In this document: positions 1 through 11,735 of the stretch, piece after piece | How positions within the stretch are numbered: position 1 is the stretch's first letter | How the letters are laid out: the number at the start of each line of letters is the position of its first letter | Origin: Cristatella mucedo | Taxonomy: Eukaryota > Bryozoa > Phylactolaemata > Cristatellidae | DNA length: 64,000 nucleotides | Assembly: GCA_009760855.2 (NCBI GenBank) | Contig: WPIO01000244.1 | Coordinates: 81,001-145,000, forward strand | Reading direction: 5' to 3' | Made by a program: the position numbers and the translations under genes | The notes under the pieces: model-generated | What the model saw: only the letters and a program-made list of their open reading frames with translations | Database searches by the model: none | What the model was told of the DNA's origin: nothing

Positions 1-609
1 CAGAAAGCATACACTTGAAGCTCTAATTATGATTTCGCGCTGCCCTGCTCTTCGGTTATTGTGTACTTGCATAAATTCAGTGTAATTGCCTCGGCCATTC
101 TGCAGCTATGCACTGCAATCAACTGCAACTGCCAGGGCCAGTACGTCAATGTATGGCATTCCGCTGAAAAGCGACCAGAATACGCACACTTTAAGCACAT
201 GCACACAGGCATTCGGAGTCCTTGCTGCTCCTCAAAAGAACACCTCAGCTAGCAGCAGCAGAGGCTACGATAGCAGCAGCAATCAGGGCAGAAGCAGACA
301 GAGTCTTCTGCTGTAAGCGCGATGGATGGCCAGCGGCTGGCAGTCGAACCTAAACGAGTCACTTTTCAGTTGCAGCAGTGCGACAGCTGTGAGGGCATGA
401 CTATGCCGTCGGAGGGGTTGGAGTGGGGCTAACCCGGCTGCCGAACACTTTTCGCTCAGGTTATTGGCAAAGCTCACGTTTACACAGTCTAGGCTCAGCT
501 CAGGTCGTTGCCCTGCAGGAGAGCCTCGGCCTCGATGTCTACTGGCTCTGCTGCTAGAGCGAGCTGGTTAGCCGGGGTCGGGGTCACAGGTACCACGACC
601 ACTGCCTGG
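1..609. other. Host flank, no gene seen
   Basis: Mixed-composition host DNA with short open frames in several phases but no recognisable domain, splice-consistent exon or RNA gene. A few CAG/AGC clusters lie near 250-300. Confidence 0.5.
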
Positions 610-810
610 CTGCAATCGGCTTGACCTGGTGAGCCGTACTGGCTCACTAGGTAAGGCGGTTGCTTTTTACGACCTTGGACCGAGGTCGTGGGTTCGAATC
701 CTGTGGTGGGCGATCCTTTATCGCCACTGCAAGCGGTGGTGATAGCCGTCACGGCTCTTCTGTCGCTACAAAAACAGAGGCTGTTAAATCAGCTAGTATT
801 TATTCATTCA
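610..810 (+). mobile_element. tRNA-derived SINE
   Basis: An A-box-like TGGCTCACTAGG at 640-651 and a perfect B box GGTTCGAATCC at 691-701 have the spacing of a tRNA-type internal pol III promoter. Downstream is a body with GGTGATAGCCGTCACGGCTC at about 737-756. Related bodies recur at about 46960-47070 (minus), 51895-52015 (plus) and 62050-62160 (minus), so this is a dispersed family and not a functional tRNA. No cloverleaf acceptor stem is evident. Confidence 0.75.
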
Positions 811-1541
811 TTTATTTTTGGCCGGCAGCAGCTATGACGTCAGGCAGCACATATGGAGCAGCAGTAGCTGGGTCAGACAATGGACAACCGTGGAAATTGC
901 AGCCTTCAGGTTCCAGGAGGCACACGTCCTGACCATAGGCTGGCGGCGCCGGAACAATGTTGGGCATGCAGAGAGCAGTGACATTCGGGGGAGTAGCTGG
1001 AGAAACTTCGTCGTTATTGTGCTCTCCTGCAGCGCCTACAAGAGAGCTCGGCAGCTATACCGAAAAACTTGTACGTGCACAGAGGGGAATGCCGCAGAAC
1101 ATTCTGGCAGACTACTCGATTAAGAGTTCCTAGTGCCCCGAGGAGAGTCCGAGCCGACAAAATTAAATAACGAATGTCTAGCTAAGATAAGTAAAAACAG
1201 ATACAACATCCAAGACATACGCTGGGGGTATATGGTTTTGTGAAGAAATCGACTTAAACTTGTGAGAACTTGATGCAAAATTTCTGAGTACACGGGAAAT
1301 TTGTCCCCCCACCGATGGCAAAGCAATTACCTAAAGAAACGACAGGTGTACGTAGTAACGAAGCAGGACACGATGAATATGCAGTTTTCTCCAATCGCTG
1401 AAAATATTCCAAGTGAATCCAAACCCTTCTATGCGCCCATATGCTGCTGTAGATCGCAGCACGAGGTGTGTCTTGGGGGTGCTCTTGCATGAAACAGGAT
1501 CGGTTGAACTTAGAGAGGTCACACAAGAACTTGGAGAGGTT
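811..1541. other. Host DNA, no gene seen
   Basis: No family-level similarity, RNA gene or convincing exon. Short ORFs on both strands overlap one another and look like noise. Confidence 0.5.
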
Positions 1542-1696
1542 TCACAGGGAAATGAAAGGGACATGTGCAGCTATTAGGATGATGCCGAAGTACTTCAGAG
1601 CACATATTGCCTTGGCGCAGCCGTACCTTGTGCATATCCACACCACGATGACTGCAATGACCACACAGCAGGCAACAGGGAGTCCAATGGCAAGCT
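1542..1696 (-). CDS. Possible terminal exon of a small membrane protein
   Basis: On the minus strand a pyrimidine-rich stretch ending in TTTGTGCAG could be a splice acceptor just above 1696. The following frame runs about 50 codons to a TGA at 1542-1544. It encodes two hydrophobic stretches, one starting LPVACCVVIAVIVVWIC and a second near the C-terminus containing IILIAAHVPF, separated by a short basic and Cys-containing segment. That is the pattern of a membrane-spanning last exon. I do not recognise the family and see no partner exons, so it may be a chance frame. Confidence 0.25.
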
Positions 1697-1799
1697 CTGC
1701 ACAAAGAGAAGATCGTGGACAGATAAATGCTACAAGGTATCAGCTATTGTTACTCAAAATCATGGCACGACCCTTGAGGTAATGTCATATCCCCAGCAG

Positions 1800-2110
1800 C
1801 CCATGCTGGGGACACGTGCACACACGCACACACCTCCTGAACACACACTCATTCTTGCAGACACTTGCACACACACTAACTCTCGAACACACATTTAATC
1901 ACTCTTGCACACACTCACTCTTGCACACACTCATTCCCTGACACTCACTAATTCCCTAACTCAAAGATACAAACTCTTACAACACGAACTCAAACACAAA
2001 AACACTCACACATAACAACATATCACACTCAGCACACATGTCAATTAGATATTCGAGCACACACAGCTGGACACACACACACTCAAGCTCGAGTGAATAA
2101 ACACACTCGA
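1800..2110. repeat. Degenerate CA-rich minisatellite
   Basis: Loose repeats of a CTCTTGCACACACTCA-like unit, interspersed with ACACACAC runs. It is a decayed tandem array without coding sign. Confidence 0.7.
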
Positions 2111-2235
2111 GTGCATTTACACTTTTAACAATTGATGTGCAAAAACACTGGGAGCAGATAATGTGCCAATACTCTCTTGTGAGAACACAGCAAAATTAAA
2201 GCCTCGAAATTGTACTAACTTTGTGAACTGTCACT

Positions 2236-2237
<2 letters not shown>

Positions 2238-2325
<88 letters not shown>

Positions 2326-2365
2326 GACAGAGAGAGACAGAGAGAGAGACAGAGAGAGACAGAGA

Positions 2366-2453
<88 letters not shown>

Positions 2454-2536
2454 CAGACAGACAGACAGACAGACAGAGACAGAGACAGAGAGACACAGAG
2501 AGAGAGAGACAGAGAGACAGAGAGACAGAGAGACAC

Positions 2537-2613
<77 letters not shown>
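2238..2613. repeat. (GA)n microsatellite with (GACA) interruptions
   Basis: About 375 bp of AGAG dinucleotide repeats, with a GACA-rich core near 2450-2480. All long Arg/Glu or Ser/Leu reading frames here are products of the repeat. Confidence 0.98.
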
Positions 2614-4039
2614 ATGCCTTAATTTCGTGTTCATTCGTAAGCCGTGGAATAATAAGCAATAGCGTTGGCAATTGACCGTTGGCAGGATAGCTGAGGTCGA
2701 GAAGCGCTGCCCGGCACGTGGACTGAAGCCAGCACGTCTTTGAAAGGCGAAATGGCAGAGCTTGCACGCAGGCAGCAGCAGCAGCAATAGTGCACGGTTC
2801 GCCCACCCCCTGGCACGGATAAATGCCATTCGTCCTGATGCCGCACGAGGAAAGTGTGGACAGGGCGTTGCCGTAAGGTCAGGCAGCTCAGCCGTCCTGA
2901 TCAGCCCACTTTCTACATGTAAAAGGTAGCTGCTTTTGCTGCGCCGGGCTGACGCACGGTCGTCCTGAGCGAGCCTGCACAGATGAGGTAGCAAAGGCAA
3001 AAACATGAGGCGAAAACGAGAGAAGAAAAAAGAAGAGAGAGAGAGAGGAGAGAAGGAAAGAGAGTGAGAAAAGATAGGCAGAAAAGAAAAAGACAGGCAG
3101 AAACTGGCGCCATCGCTTCGACAGCCAGTGGCCGAGCCAAGGGGACTTGAGCAGGGAGCCCTATGACACACCCCCAATAGCAGGCTGTGTCCTACGAAAG
3201 CCACTCCTTATGCTCTTATGCAGCCGCTGAGTTCGTATCGAATAAACGCACCGATTGGTGTGCTACAATTGTTCATTATCTGAGGGGTCTTGCCGGCAAC
3301 ACTACAGAAGTCTTGCAGGTCTGCCTTACAGATAGAAGTCCTGGCTTCGCTGCCGCGTCTGCTGCCAGCAAATCGTGCAGTATTCAAGGTGTCAGGGCAG
3401 GCAGCGAGGCAGCGGCAGAGTATTGAGACAGCCCGCCCGGCTGGTTATTGGCCATGCGATCGTACGGCTCGATCTACACCGTTATGGCCTTTGTGGAGGA
3501 GTACACTTTCGTAACGGAGCATTTTCCGGCGGCCATTCGATATGGCACACCTGCGGCAAGTGCGGCCCACGCTTGCCAACGACGCCGCCTACTGGCCGAA
3601 CCCGGCGTAGGTCGCGTGCGGCCAGCCGATACGCTCTTCGATTGGCGACTGCAGCACGTTCGCTCGATGGTTGCAGCGTGGCAGTGAATGCGAAATTACA
3701 AACGCGCACGTTTATTTCCGACGTACAGCTAGATTCGGTGCGCTCGTCCATGCGGAAATTTAAAGTTGATGCCTGAAAGCCTCGTTTTGAACGGCGAACG
3801 AAAAGTAGTCTCGACGTGTCAGTCAATGGAGCACTGGACCACCAGAGAAGCCTGCGGTCTCCGGATCGCTCCCGCTCGAGACAAAGCTCTTTTTTCTTCA
3901 GCATCGATTTCCACAGCAAGCGGCCCCCGGTCAGACTGTATTTTAAAAACAAACCAGCACGCGAGATGTGCAGTTACGTGCTTGTATTTCCCAGCGCTGG
4001 TGTAACTACTTCCGCTCCTCCTATGGTAGCAAGCTCCTA
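2614..4039. other. Host flank, no confident gene
   Basis: Mixed GC-moderate sequence with a purine-rich patch at 3010-3090. The stretch 3430-3780 is GC-rich with overlapping open frames on both strands but shows no recognisable domain. It could hold an unrecognised exon. Confidence 0.4.
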
Positions 4040-4300
4040 CATAAAAGGCTGCTATAATAGGAATTATTATCGTAATATTTATTAATTTTTTCTACAGCCA
4101 ATTGAAACAATTATATAATTATATTATTACAATTACTTTATATAACTAAACTACTATTTGTTTAGCTGGATTACTATTTATATAGCTGCTCTATTACAAT
4201 AATATATAATCTGTAATATCTATAATAATAACTATTCTAATAATGACATTATAATTGTCTGTTATTATTAACACTATTATTAAAGTAAAATTAACTAATA
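4040..4300. other. AT-rich islet before the viral insert
   Basis: About 260 bp of very AT-rich DNA dominated by ATT, TAT and ATA permutations, without an ORF. It is separated from the viral island by about 440 bp of GC-rich DNA. It resembles an eroded (ATT)n LINE tail, but no LINE body is recognisable beside it. Confidence 0.4.
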
Positions 4301-4869
4301 CGTGATTTCACAACTACGAGCAGCGTCCTCTCAACCCGATCGCAGCTTTGACGCGTGGCGGCAGCGAGCGACGACCGTTCCGCACCGACCGTGCAGCCGC
4401 CACAGACCGTCCCCCCACCAGAGCGAGCCCCGTAGCCGCTCTACGACGGAGACCGACCGTAGTCCGGTGGCAGTCCTTTCAGCCGCCAATCGGGCTGACT
4501 CTCTCCGCTCGCTGCGTCTACTAGAGCTCGGCGCGCTCTCGAGCCTAACGAAGCCGCGGCGCATGCTGGCGTTGAGGCATATAGTTAGTAGCCAAGTTAG
4601 TAGTATGTGACTTTTCCATTTCGCACCCTGACCCTCACTCGAGCACACTCCAAAATTCGACCTCGCTATCGCTCGGTCTCCTTTTGTAGTGGCCCTCCCG
4701 AGTGTCAGTGTCCGAAAAAGAAAAATCAAATCCTACTCCAACAAGTGTTGCTTCGGCGCAATGAAAAACAATAGACTACATTCCAAAATTTTAGTTATAA
4801 TATATTATAGTAAAAAAAAATTCAGAGTTTCTAAATTTTATTCAAAGAAAAATATTTATATATTATAAG
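4301..4869. other. GC-rich host flank and composition boundary
   Basis: From 4301 to about 4740 the DNA is GC-rich with CG-rich motifs, then it changes sharply to AT-rich sequence and reaches the first viral start at 4870. The insert boundary is probably near 4740-4800. I compared this by eye with the right-hand boundary near 25360-25380 and saw no matching inverted repeat or target duplication. Confidence 0.4.
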
Positions 4870-7803
4870 ATGTCTGAAATAAATTCATTTTCACGGCCTG
4901 AGGGAGAATCATTCAATGACCATGCAAAAAGATTAGTATTTTCTTATGAGCAGCGTTTTAATGTTAAACCTTCTTTTGCTAAGAAGTATGGCAAGTCAAC
5001 TAGAATTGTTCATTATCCAGTTTCTGCAGTTGATATACAAGAATTGATTGGACGTCTTTCTGTTAATAAAATAATTAATCCGAAAAAATCAGAAAGTAAA
5101 AATTGTTTCTATAAAGAAGCAAAACGTCTTTGTAAGATTGATACTAGTGGATGGTTTTTAGGTAGAAAGACTACTAGTGGTAGTTTAATAGATTATGAGT
5201 ATGAAGGTTTTGATGCAGAAGATGCAGATTTAGAAGTGTTTAAGAAAAAAGCATCTCCTGGATTAATAAATGTTATGAAAGATATCTCTAGCCAATATGG
5301 TAATGTAAAAATGAGTCTTCTTCTGCAATTAAAAATAAAAAATGCTAAGAAAGATATTATCTATGCTCCAACTAATGGTCTCTCCCCAATAGCACTAAGT
5401 AGAGTTTCTCATTTTAATTCAATAATTGACAAACATTTTTCAAAGATTAATTAAACTGTAGATGAATGGAACGAAGGTGGTTCTTCTTGTAGAATCGTTG
5501 GGATATCTAATGCATTTGCAAAGTTTACAGTCTTTGTTCCACAAATTGGAGGCTCGTATTGTGAATTACCAATCAAGTTAAGAAATAAGAGATGTGTTAT
5601 AAATATAAAAAATACAGATGACAATTTTTGTGCATTGTGGTGTGTTCTGAGAGCATTACATCCTAGAGAGAATCATCCAGAAGCAATTCATGATTTAAGA
5701 CAAATAATGCTTGAGAAATATTCTGATATACGACCTCTAATAAAACATTTATTCTTTCCTACAGATGATAAAGATTCAAGAAATCAGTTTATGGTCAATG
5801 GCAGCGTACCAATTAGAGCAGAAGATATTCCAAAACTTGCAAAATTATTTAATGTTTCAATAAATGCTTATGAGTATAACAACTCAGTTTATCCATTAAT
5901 TGTTTATTCAGAGGAAGGTGAAAAACATATTGATTTGCTTCATTATTCTTATTGAGGAATATTTCACTATGTACTAGTAACAAATTTTAATTCACTTTGT
6001 ATAACAGATAAAGATAGTGGTAGAACAAGATTATTTTGTAAAATATGTCTCTCAAGATTTCATGAACAAGAACAGTTGGATAAACATGTTGCAGATTGCA
6101 ATTCAGAGAATTGTGGAACTGCAAGAATAAAAATGCCAGTAGCTAATAAAAGAAAAGATGGCACAGGAGATTTAGTTATGTTTAGAGATTTTGACCAAAT
6201 GATTAAATCACCATTAACAGCATATGCAGACTTTGAATGTTTACTAGAAACAATTGATAAACCAGAAGAATCAGTAAAAGGATTTGTAAATCAACATAAA
6301 CCTTGTTCTGCTGGATATGTAATTGTAAATCATGAAGGAAAGATTGTAACAGAATATAAGCAAACTTTTGGCGCTGACTGTGTTAAGGATTTTATTTTGT
6401 CTTTAAAAAAAGATTGTGAAATACAGATAGAGAACCTAAAAGTAGTACTCGAAAAAAATAAAGTTTTTGATCGAGAAAATATGCCAGAAGAAGAAAAGAA
6501 AATTATAATAATGCATCTGTTTGTTGGATTTGTGGAAAATGTTTAACTGAAGATCAAAAAGTTCTTGATCACTGCCATCTTACTGGAAAATATAGAGGCG
6601 AGGCACATGATGTATGCAATAAAAAGCAAAGAATTTGTCCAAAAAACTTTAAACTTCCTGTTTATATTCATAATCTAAGAGGATACGACTCACATCTGAT
6701 TGTTAGTGCGCTTAATTGCGATAAAGATAAAAAACAAGTAATTGCCAATAACAAAGAGAAGTTTTTAACAATAAGTTTTGGAAATCTTTGTTTTAGAGAT
6801 TCATATCAATTATTACAAAATCCACTTCATAAATCGGTAAAGAATTTGTCTAAAGCAAATGATAAATTTGATATAATGAGGAACAGTTTAAAGAAATTGA
6901 TGATGCAAAGATGTCACTACTAACGAAAAAAGGTATTTATCCATATGAGTACATGGATTCTTTTGCTAGATTTGATGAGACAAGTTTACCACCAATTGAA
7001 AAGTTTTATTCAAGCATTAAAGGACATATTTCAGAAGAAGATTATATTAATGCAAAGAAAGTTTGGAATGATTCTGAAATAAAAACATTAAAAGAATACC
7101 ACGATTTATATTTAACGATTGATGTTCTAGCACTAGCAGATGTTTTTGAGAGATTTCGCGATCTAATAATTAAACATTATCAGATAGATCCTGCAAAGTT
7201 TATAACAACTCCACAATTAACTTGGACAGCAGGATTAAAATATACAGGAGTCGTTCTTGAATTACTAACTGATCCAGATATGTATCTATTCTTTGAAAAA
7301 GGAATTAGTGGAGGGATGACACAAGTATCAAAACGTAAAGCTAAAGCAAATAATAGTAGATGTAGCAATTTCAATCCAGATATATTGAAATCATACTTAT
7401 TATATTTTGATGCGACAAATCTTTATGGCTGGGCTATGAAATTAACTCGTATGCTAAAATTAGCTCGTATGCTCCCACAGCCTGGAACTCCCTCCCGACC
7501 TGCATCAGAACATCCCCTGACCTGACCACATTTAAAAGAAACTTAAAAACATACCTATTTAGGACAGCATTTAGTGGGTCCTTGTGATTCGTCCTCGATG
7601 TGCTTATGCGTGCTGACACTGTTCATGCTGCCACTAACCACATTTGCATGCTGACCCAGTGCATGTAACCCCTAACCATGTTATTCATTTTGTTTGTTTT
7701 TCAAGCATGATGTTACTTACTATTCTATTGCGTATCACTTTGCAGCAAATGTAAAGCGCCTAGAAAGAGATTAAGTTCTCTGAGGGCGCTTTATCAAGTG
7801 CAA

Positions 7804-7839
<36 letters not shown>

Positions 7840-8673
7840 GAAACAATCTCTACCAACTGGAGGTTTTTATATTTCTTATCAAATAAAAAAACAAAATCGT
7901 GGAATGAAAATAAAAATGATATAGTTAAAAAATGTAAGCCTTCATCAAATAAAGGTTATGTTCTTGAAGTTGATATACATTGTCCAAAAGATAAACATGA
8001 CTTATTTTCTGACTATCCTTTACTTCCTGAAAACAAACAGATAAAGAAGAATAAACACTCGGACTCTCAAAACTATTTTAATAGAGGAAACGATCCAGTT
8101 GACAAGTTGATATTGGATTTGGAACCAAAACAAAAGTATATTATTCATTATCTTAATCTTAAGAATTGTATTGAATTAGGATATGAGTTGACACATATTC
8201 ACAGAGTGTTAGAGTTTGATCAATTCAATTGGCTAGAATCATACATTGATAACAACACAAAACTTAGAGGTAAAGCAGCTAATGATTTTGAAAAGGGTTT
8301 CTTCAAGTTAATAAATAATTCATTCTTTGGTAAGACAATGGAGAATGTTCGAGATAGAAAGAATGTTGAGTTACTTAATGAAAATGTAGATGAAGAGTTG
8401 GCTAAGATGAATAAAATCTATAGAAGTCCAAGATTTGTAGATAGAAAGATATTAACTAATAACATTATCTGCATAGAAAGTAGTAAGGAATCTGTAACTT
8501 TAAGCAAGCCTATTTATGTTGGATTTTGCATACTTGATTTATCTAAAGTATTGATGCAGAAATTCTATTATCTAACAATGAAAAAAAGATATGGATCAAA
8601 AATAAACTTGATGTATACTGATACAGATTCACTCGTCATGGAGATGTTTACTGAGGATGTTTATAAAGAGTAG
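4870..8673 (+). pseudogene. pPolB: Protein-primed family B DNA polymerase (broken)
   Basis: This would copy the viral genome by protein-primed synthesis. An N-terminal region precedes an exonuclease-like domain with DFECLL near 6231 and HNLRGYDSH near 6670. A zinc-binding DHCHLTGKYRGEAH segment lies near 6570. The palm has a LYGWAM motif A near 7422, a NNSFFGKTMENVR motif B near 8320 and YTDTDSLV motif C near 8618. Breaks: in-frame TAA at 5452-5454, TGA at 5953-5955, frame changes near 6510 and near 6880, and a LINE 3' end at 7442-7836 inside motif A. The reading frame stops at 8671-8673 soon after motif C, so the usual thumb and C-terminal region is absent. The N-terminal segment near 5600-5980 resembles the extra domain common in Polinton polymerases. 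It has candidate Cys and His residues, but its enzymatic role is uncertain. Confidence 0.92.
7442..7836 (+). mobile_element. 5'-truncated LINE 3' end inserted in the viral polymerase
   Basis: The insert matches the 3' end of the LINE copy at 44565-45590 (opposite strand): the last codons of the LINE ORF, a 3' UTR with CTCTGAGGGCGCTTTATCAAG and an (ATT)n tail. The heptamer TATGAAA occurs immediately before (7435-7441) and after (7837-7843), the expected target-site duplication. A short near-repeat at its 5' end suggests a complex truncation. It splits polymerase motif A, so it arrived after the viral genome had integrated into the host. Confidence 0.9.
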
Positions 8674-8828
8674 ATCAAAGAATTGTCAAGCATTCACTTG
8701 ATAAACTTATTCCAGACTTGGATAGCTCGTACACTACCGTTCTCGTTGAGATTTGCGATACCTGTGATAAGCTAATGGAATGCAGAAGTAAAATAAATGA
8801 AATGTTGACAAAAGCAGAAAAGAAATAA
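8670..8828 (+). pseudogene. Orphan C-terminal reading frame after the polymerase break
   Basis: Overlapping the premature polymerase stop, a frame shifted relative to the palm domain runs 52 codons to a TAA at 8826-8828. It does not look like a polymerase thumb. The region is charged, with a CDTCDK motif. It is probably the 3' remnant of another viral gene brought next to the polymerase by a deletion, though divergent polymerase sequence cannot be excluded. Confidence 0.45.
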
Positions 8829-8897
8829 AAAAACTCCAAAAACTAAACAGGTTGTGCAGATTAATTAATTTTCTATTTTTTTATAATAGTATAGGAA

Positions 8898-9434
8898 ATG
8901 TCGACAACAGAAGTATCTGACCCAAATCTTGCTACATCTGCAACTCTGCTGAAACCATATGTTGACTACCTTGTTAAGTCTAGAATGACTGCTTATGATC
9001 AACAGACACTCGATTCAGATATCTCAATTATGATAGATACATCTGTAAAAAAGTTTTATATTGATGAGTGTGACATTGAAGCACAAAAGGTAATCGATTC
9101 TGGAATGGCAAATATAACAAGCGATCTTGAAGCAACAGTTAGAACTAAAGTTGATACTCTTTTTGATACACGTGGAGAAATCTCTAGTTATACAACATGG
9201 ATTGCTAGTCAGCTACCAACACTTTCAACAGTTATCTCAGGTGTTTCAGGAATGAAACCAGATATCTCTGGAATTGTTAAGGATGAATGCTATGCAATTC
9301 TATCTGATATCACTGATGGAACAAGTGCTAGACAAAAAGCAACACTTGCTGCTCTAGTTGCCCCAGCTGCTCCAGAGGTTGTTGCAGATCCGAATGTGCC
9401 AGTTTCTGATACAATTCCAACAACCGCATTGTAA
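8898..9434 (+). CDS. Unknown viral protein, 178 aa
   Basis: An intact frame starts at the first ATG after the short motif TATAGGAA, the same arrangement as the ATPase gene. The product is acidic and rich in Ser, Thr, Asp and Ala, without obvious membrane segments, Cys pairs or enzymatic motifs. The last 30 residues are Ala/Pro/Val-rich and look disordered. I do not recognise the family. Its place among capsid-era genes and its intact state suggest a virion or accessory protein, but this is inference. Confidence 0.75.
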   Translation: MSTTEVSDPNLATSATLLKPYVDYLVKSRMTAYDQQTLDSDISIMIDTSVKKFYIDECDIEAQKVIDSGMANITSDLEATVRTKVDTLFDTRGEISSYTTWIASQLPTLSTVISGVSGMKPDISGIVKDECYAILSDITDGTSARQKATLAALVAPAAPEVVADPNVPVSDTIPTTAL

Positions 9435-9453
9435 ATAATTTATTTATACAGAA

Positions 9454-9822
9454 ATGAATGTAGAAACTAGAAGTAAAGATTGTCTAACAGTTGCACGAGG
9501 TCAACAGACTATAAAAATTTGCTCATATCGCATGGAAAGAATTGAAGATATTAGGAGTACACTATTAGAAGCATTAAAATTAGTTTTAGAGTACAAAGCT
9601 TTAAGAGTGAATCATTCAGAAAAAGAAATGGCATATATATTTACAAAAGTTAGAGATGGGTCAATCTTTTTAGAGTTTCTTAAAGATTTTAAAATAGATA
9701 AAATAAATAGTCCTAAATCAGATGCATACTCTGAAAAAATAGAGTTAACAAAACAATTAACAGGAAAAGAATATAGTTTTCTAACAGAGCTTATTAAAGA
9801 AACCCTAGATTGGAAAGTTTAA
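9454..9822 (+). CDS. Unknown viral protein, 122 aa
   Basis: A small intact gene lies 19 bp after the previous stop, with TTTATACAGAA just before its ATG. The product is Lys/Glu-rich and predicted mostly helical, without Cys pairs or membrane segments. Its stop codon overlaps the stop of the convergent fibre gene on the other strand. Function unknown. Confidence 0.7.
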   Translation: MNVETRSKDCLTVARGQQTIKICSYRMERIEDIRSTLLEALKLVLEYKALRVNHSEKEMAYIFTKVRDGSIFLEFLKDFKIDKINSPKSDAYSEKIELTKQLTGKEYSFLTELIKETLDWKV

Positions 9823-10805
9823 CTTATAACAACATCAGCAAAAGTAATTTCAATAATATCTAAAGCACTTAGAGTTTTCATATTACTATAATTTAAAACA
9901 GGAAAGCTTATAGTAATGAAAATATTATTAGGATAAACATCGAATTGTGTTATATAATCATTTGATAATAACATATAATTATTTTCAACACCTTAATAAG
10001 TGATATTAAGAAAATTAGAAACAAAGAAATTTGGCGAGTAGATTTTGTGATAATAATCTCTAACTATAAAACTTCCTACATTACCAATATTTAAATTTAA
10101 TTCCATTTTAACATCAAAATATTTCACTCTAGTCAGATTCACATCCTTTAATATAATCGATTTTCAGTTATTTGTTTCGCTGTAACACTTAAGAACGAAT
10201 AACTTTCTCCAAAAATTGTTAAAGGCATAAAAGGACTTTCAACATCCATATCATAAAGATCTTTTATTCTCAATTTTAATTTTAAATAATATATTGGTAT
10301 TTTTCTTATATCATATATTCTATTTAAGTAATAGTCTCTATTGTAATCTAGATCACTATTAAAACCTGACAGATTTTCTATCTTACTGAAACTCAAAGAA
10401 CCTGCATCAATTTGTGGAGGGCTACCACGAAAAAATCTATAAGTATCATCATTTGCAAGATAGATATTAACAACATCAACTAATTTTTTACCATTATTTA
10501 TTTGACCTACAACTATTACTTCATTAACTGCTAAATTACCATTTACTTCGAAATCTGCCTTAGTATCAACGTACTCTTTTGTTGCAATATCATTATCTTT
10601 TATCGGAGCTAGTACATTAACATATTTTTTTGAGTTTGCTGATATGTTTCCTCTTTTAATTGGTCTGAATCTTTTCTTACATACTTGTTATCAGCAAATG
10701 ATTTTCCAACAGCTTCTAAAGGATCTACATTACTTCCAATATTTACTATGTTATTTTAGACATATCCAACGTTCCAATCATTTGTAAATCTTTTCTATTT
10801 AGCAT
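9819..10805 (-). pseudogene. Fibre-like protein C (broken)
   Basis: The start at 10805 overlaps the stop of fibre B in a TAATG arrangement. The N-terminal part has fibre-repeat hallmarks including ATKEYVD, the element that recurs in phage-like trimeric fibres. The C-terminal part down to 9819 would be the receptor-facing head. Frame changes near 10755 and 10640, a further break between about 10150 and 10130, and an in-frame stop near 9990 disrupt it. It is one of three tandem minus-strand paralogues. Phage tail-fibre repeats of this type form trimeric shafts, so attachment to host cells is the likely role. Confidence 0.65.
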
Positions 10806-11683
10806 TACGCTATTGCTATATAAGCAGTAACATTTATTTCTCTATCTAACAAACTTGATCCAGATATAAAAGTAGAACTAGCAACAATTTTTTTACTATC
10901 ATCTAACATATAGCTACCATACAATTGATCAGCCTGTGCTGTTAATGTTGATGGTGGAGGCATAAGTACTTTTTTTTATTCCAGAAACTTCATACACAAC
11001 TCCAATAACAAATAAACCTCTTTGAATTGCAACGTTGTTAATGTTAGCATTCCATCTAGCACTAATTGTTCTGCCATATATTTGCGTAGTTAGTGAGCTA
11101 TCCATTATTCCTTTAAAATTTACAGCTGTAGCATTTCCACTTATTTTCCGTAGATAGCCAAGATTTACTCCATCATTCGGATTTACAGGATCTTCTTGTA
11201 TAATAATTGGATTATTATTCATATTTAAAGGTCCGTTCATTATTCGATTATTATATTTTACAAAATGTTCATCCATATATCCAACAGTTGCAACATTATT
11301 ATCACGTAATGGCGTTACTGGATTAGTAATACTTAATGTACCAGTTACTCTTAAATTTCCATTAACATATCCGCCATCTTTTGATATTTTAGTATCTGCA
11401 TAGTCTTTTGTAGCAGCATCACTTGGATTAACAGGATTAGCAAGAGATCTATCACTCGATGATTATTCATATCAAGATCTCCATCAGCAGTCGTACCTCT
11501 AGATACTTTTGTTACAAAGTTTGTATCTATATACTTTCCGTTTACAGCATCTGTAGAGTCAACAGGCTCTCCAAGATTTTTTATTACATTTTGATTCATA
11601 TTTAAAGACCCATTCATAATATCTCCAGTCTTACGAATATAATTTTTTTGGCTAGATCCTTTTCTACGATATCCAAGCGACAT
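10805..11683 (-). pseudogene. Fibre-like protein B (broken)
   Basis: The ATG at 11683 follows TATAGA directly. The shaft contains at least three units of the LNMNQNVIKNLGEPVDSTDA type (11550-11600, 11400-11455, 11140-11250), each ending in a GYLR-, KDYAD- or KYID-like element. Frame changes near 11455 and 10970 break the gene. The C-terminal 100 or so residues would be the head. The stop TAA at 10805-10807 overlaps the ATG of fibre C. Confidence 0.72.
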
Positions 11684-11735
11684 TCTATACAATAGTAATA
11701 ACAAAATCAATATATGTAATATTACTTGCAACTCT

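Noticed and set aside
640-701. Functional tRNA gene
   Set aside because: A and B boxes present but no cloverleaf acceptor pairing, and related copies are dispersed: a SINE.
2163-3204. Long Arg/Glu and Ser/Leu ORFs
   Set aside because: Frames made by the (GA)n microsatellite.
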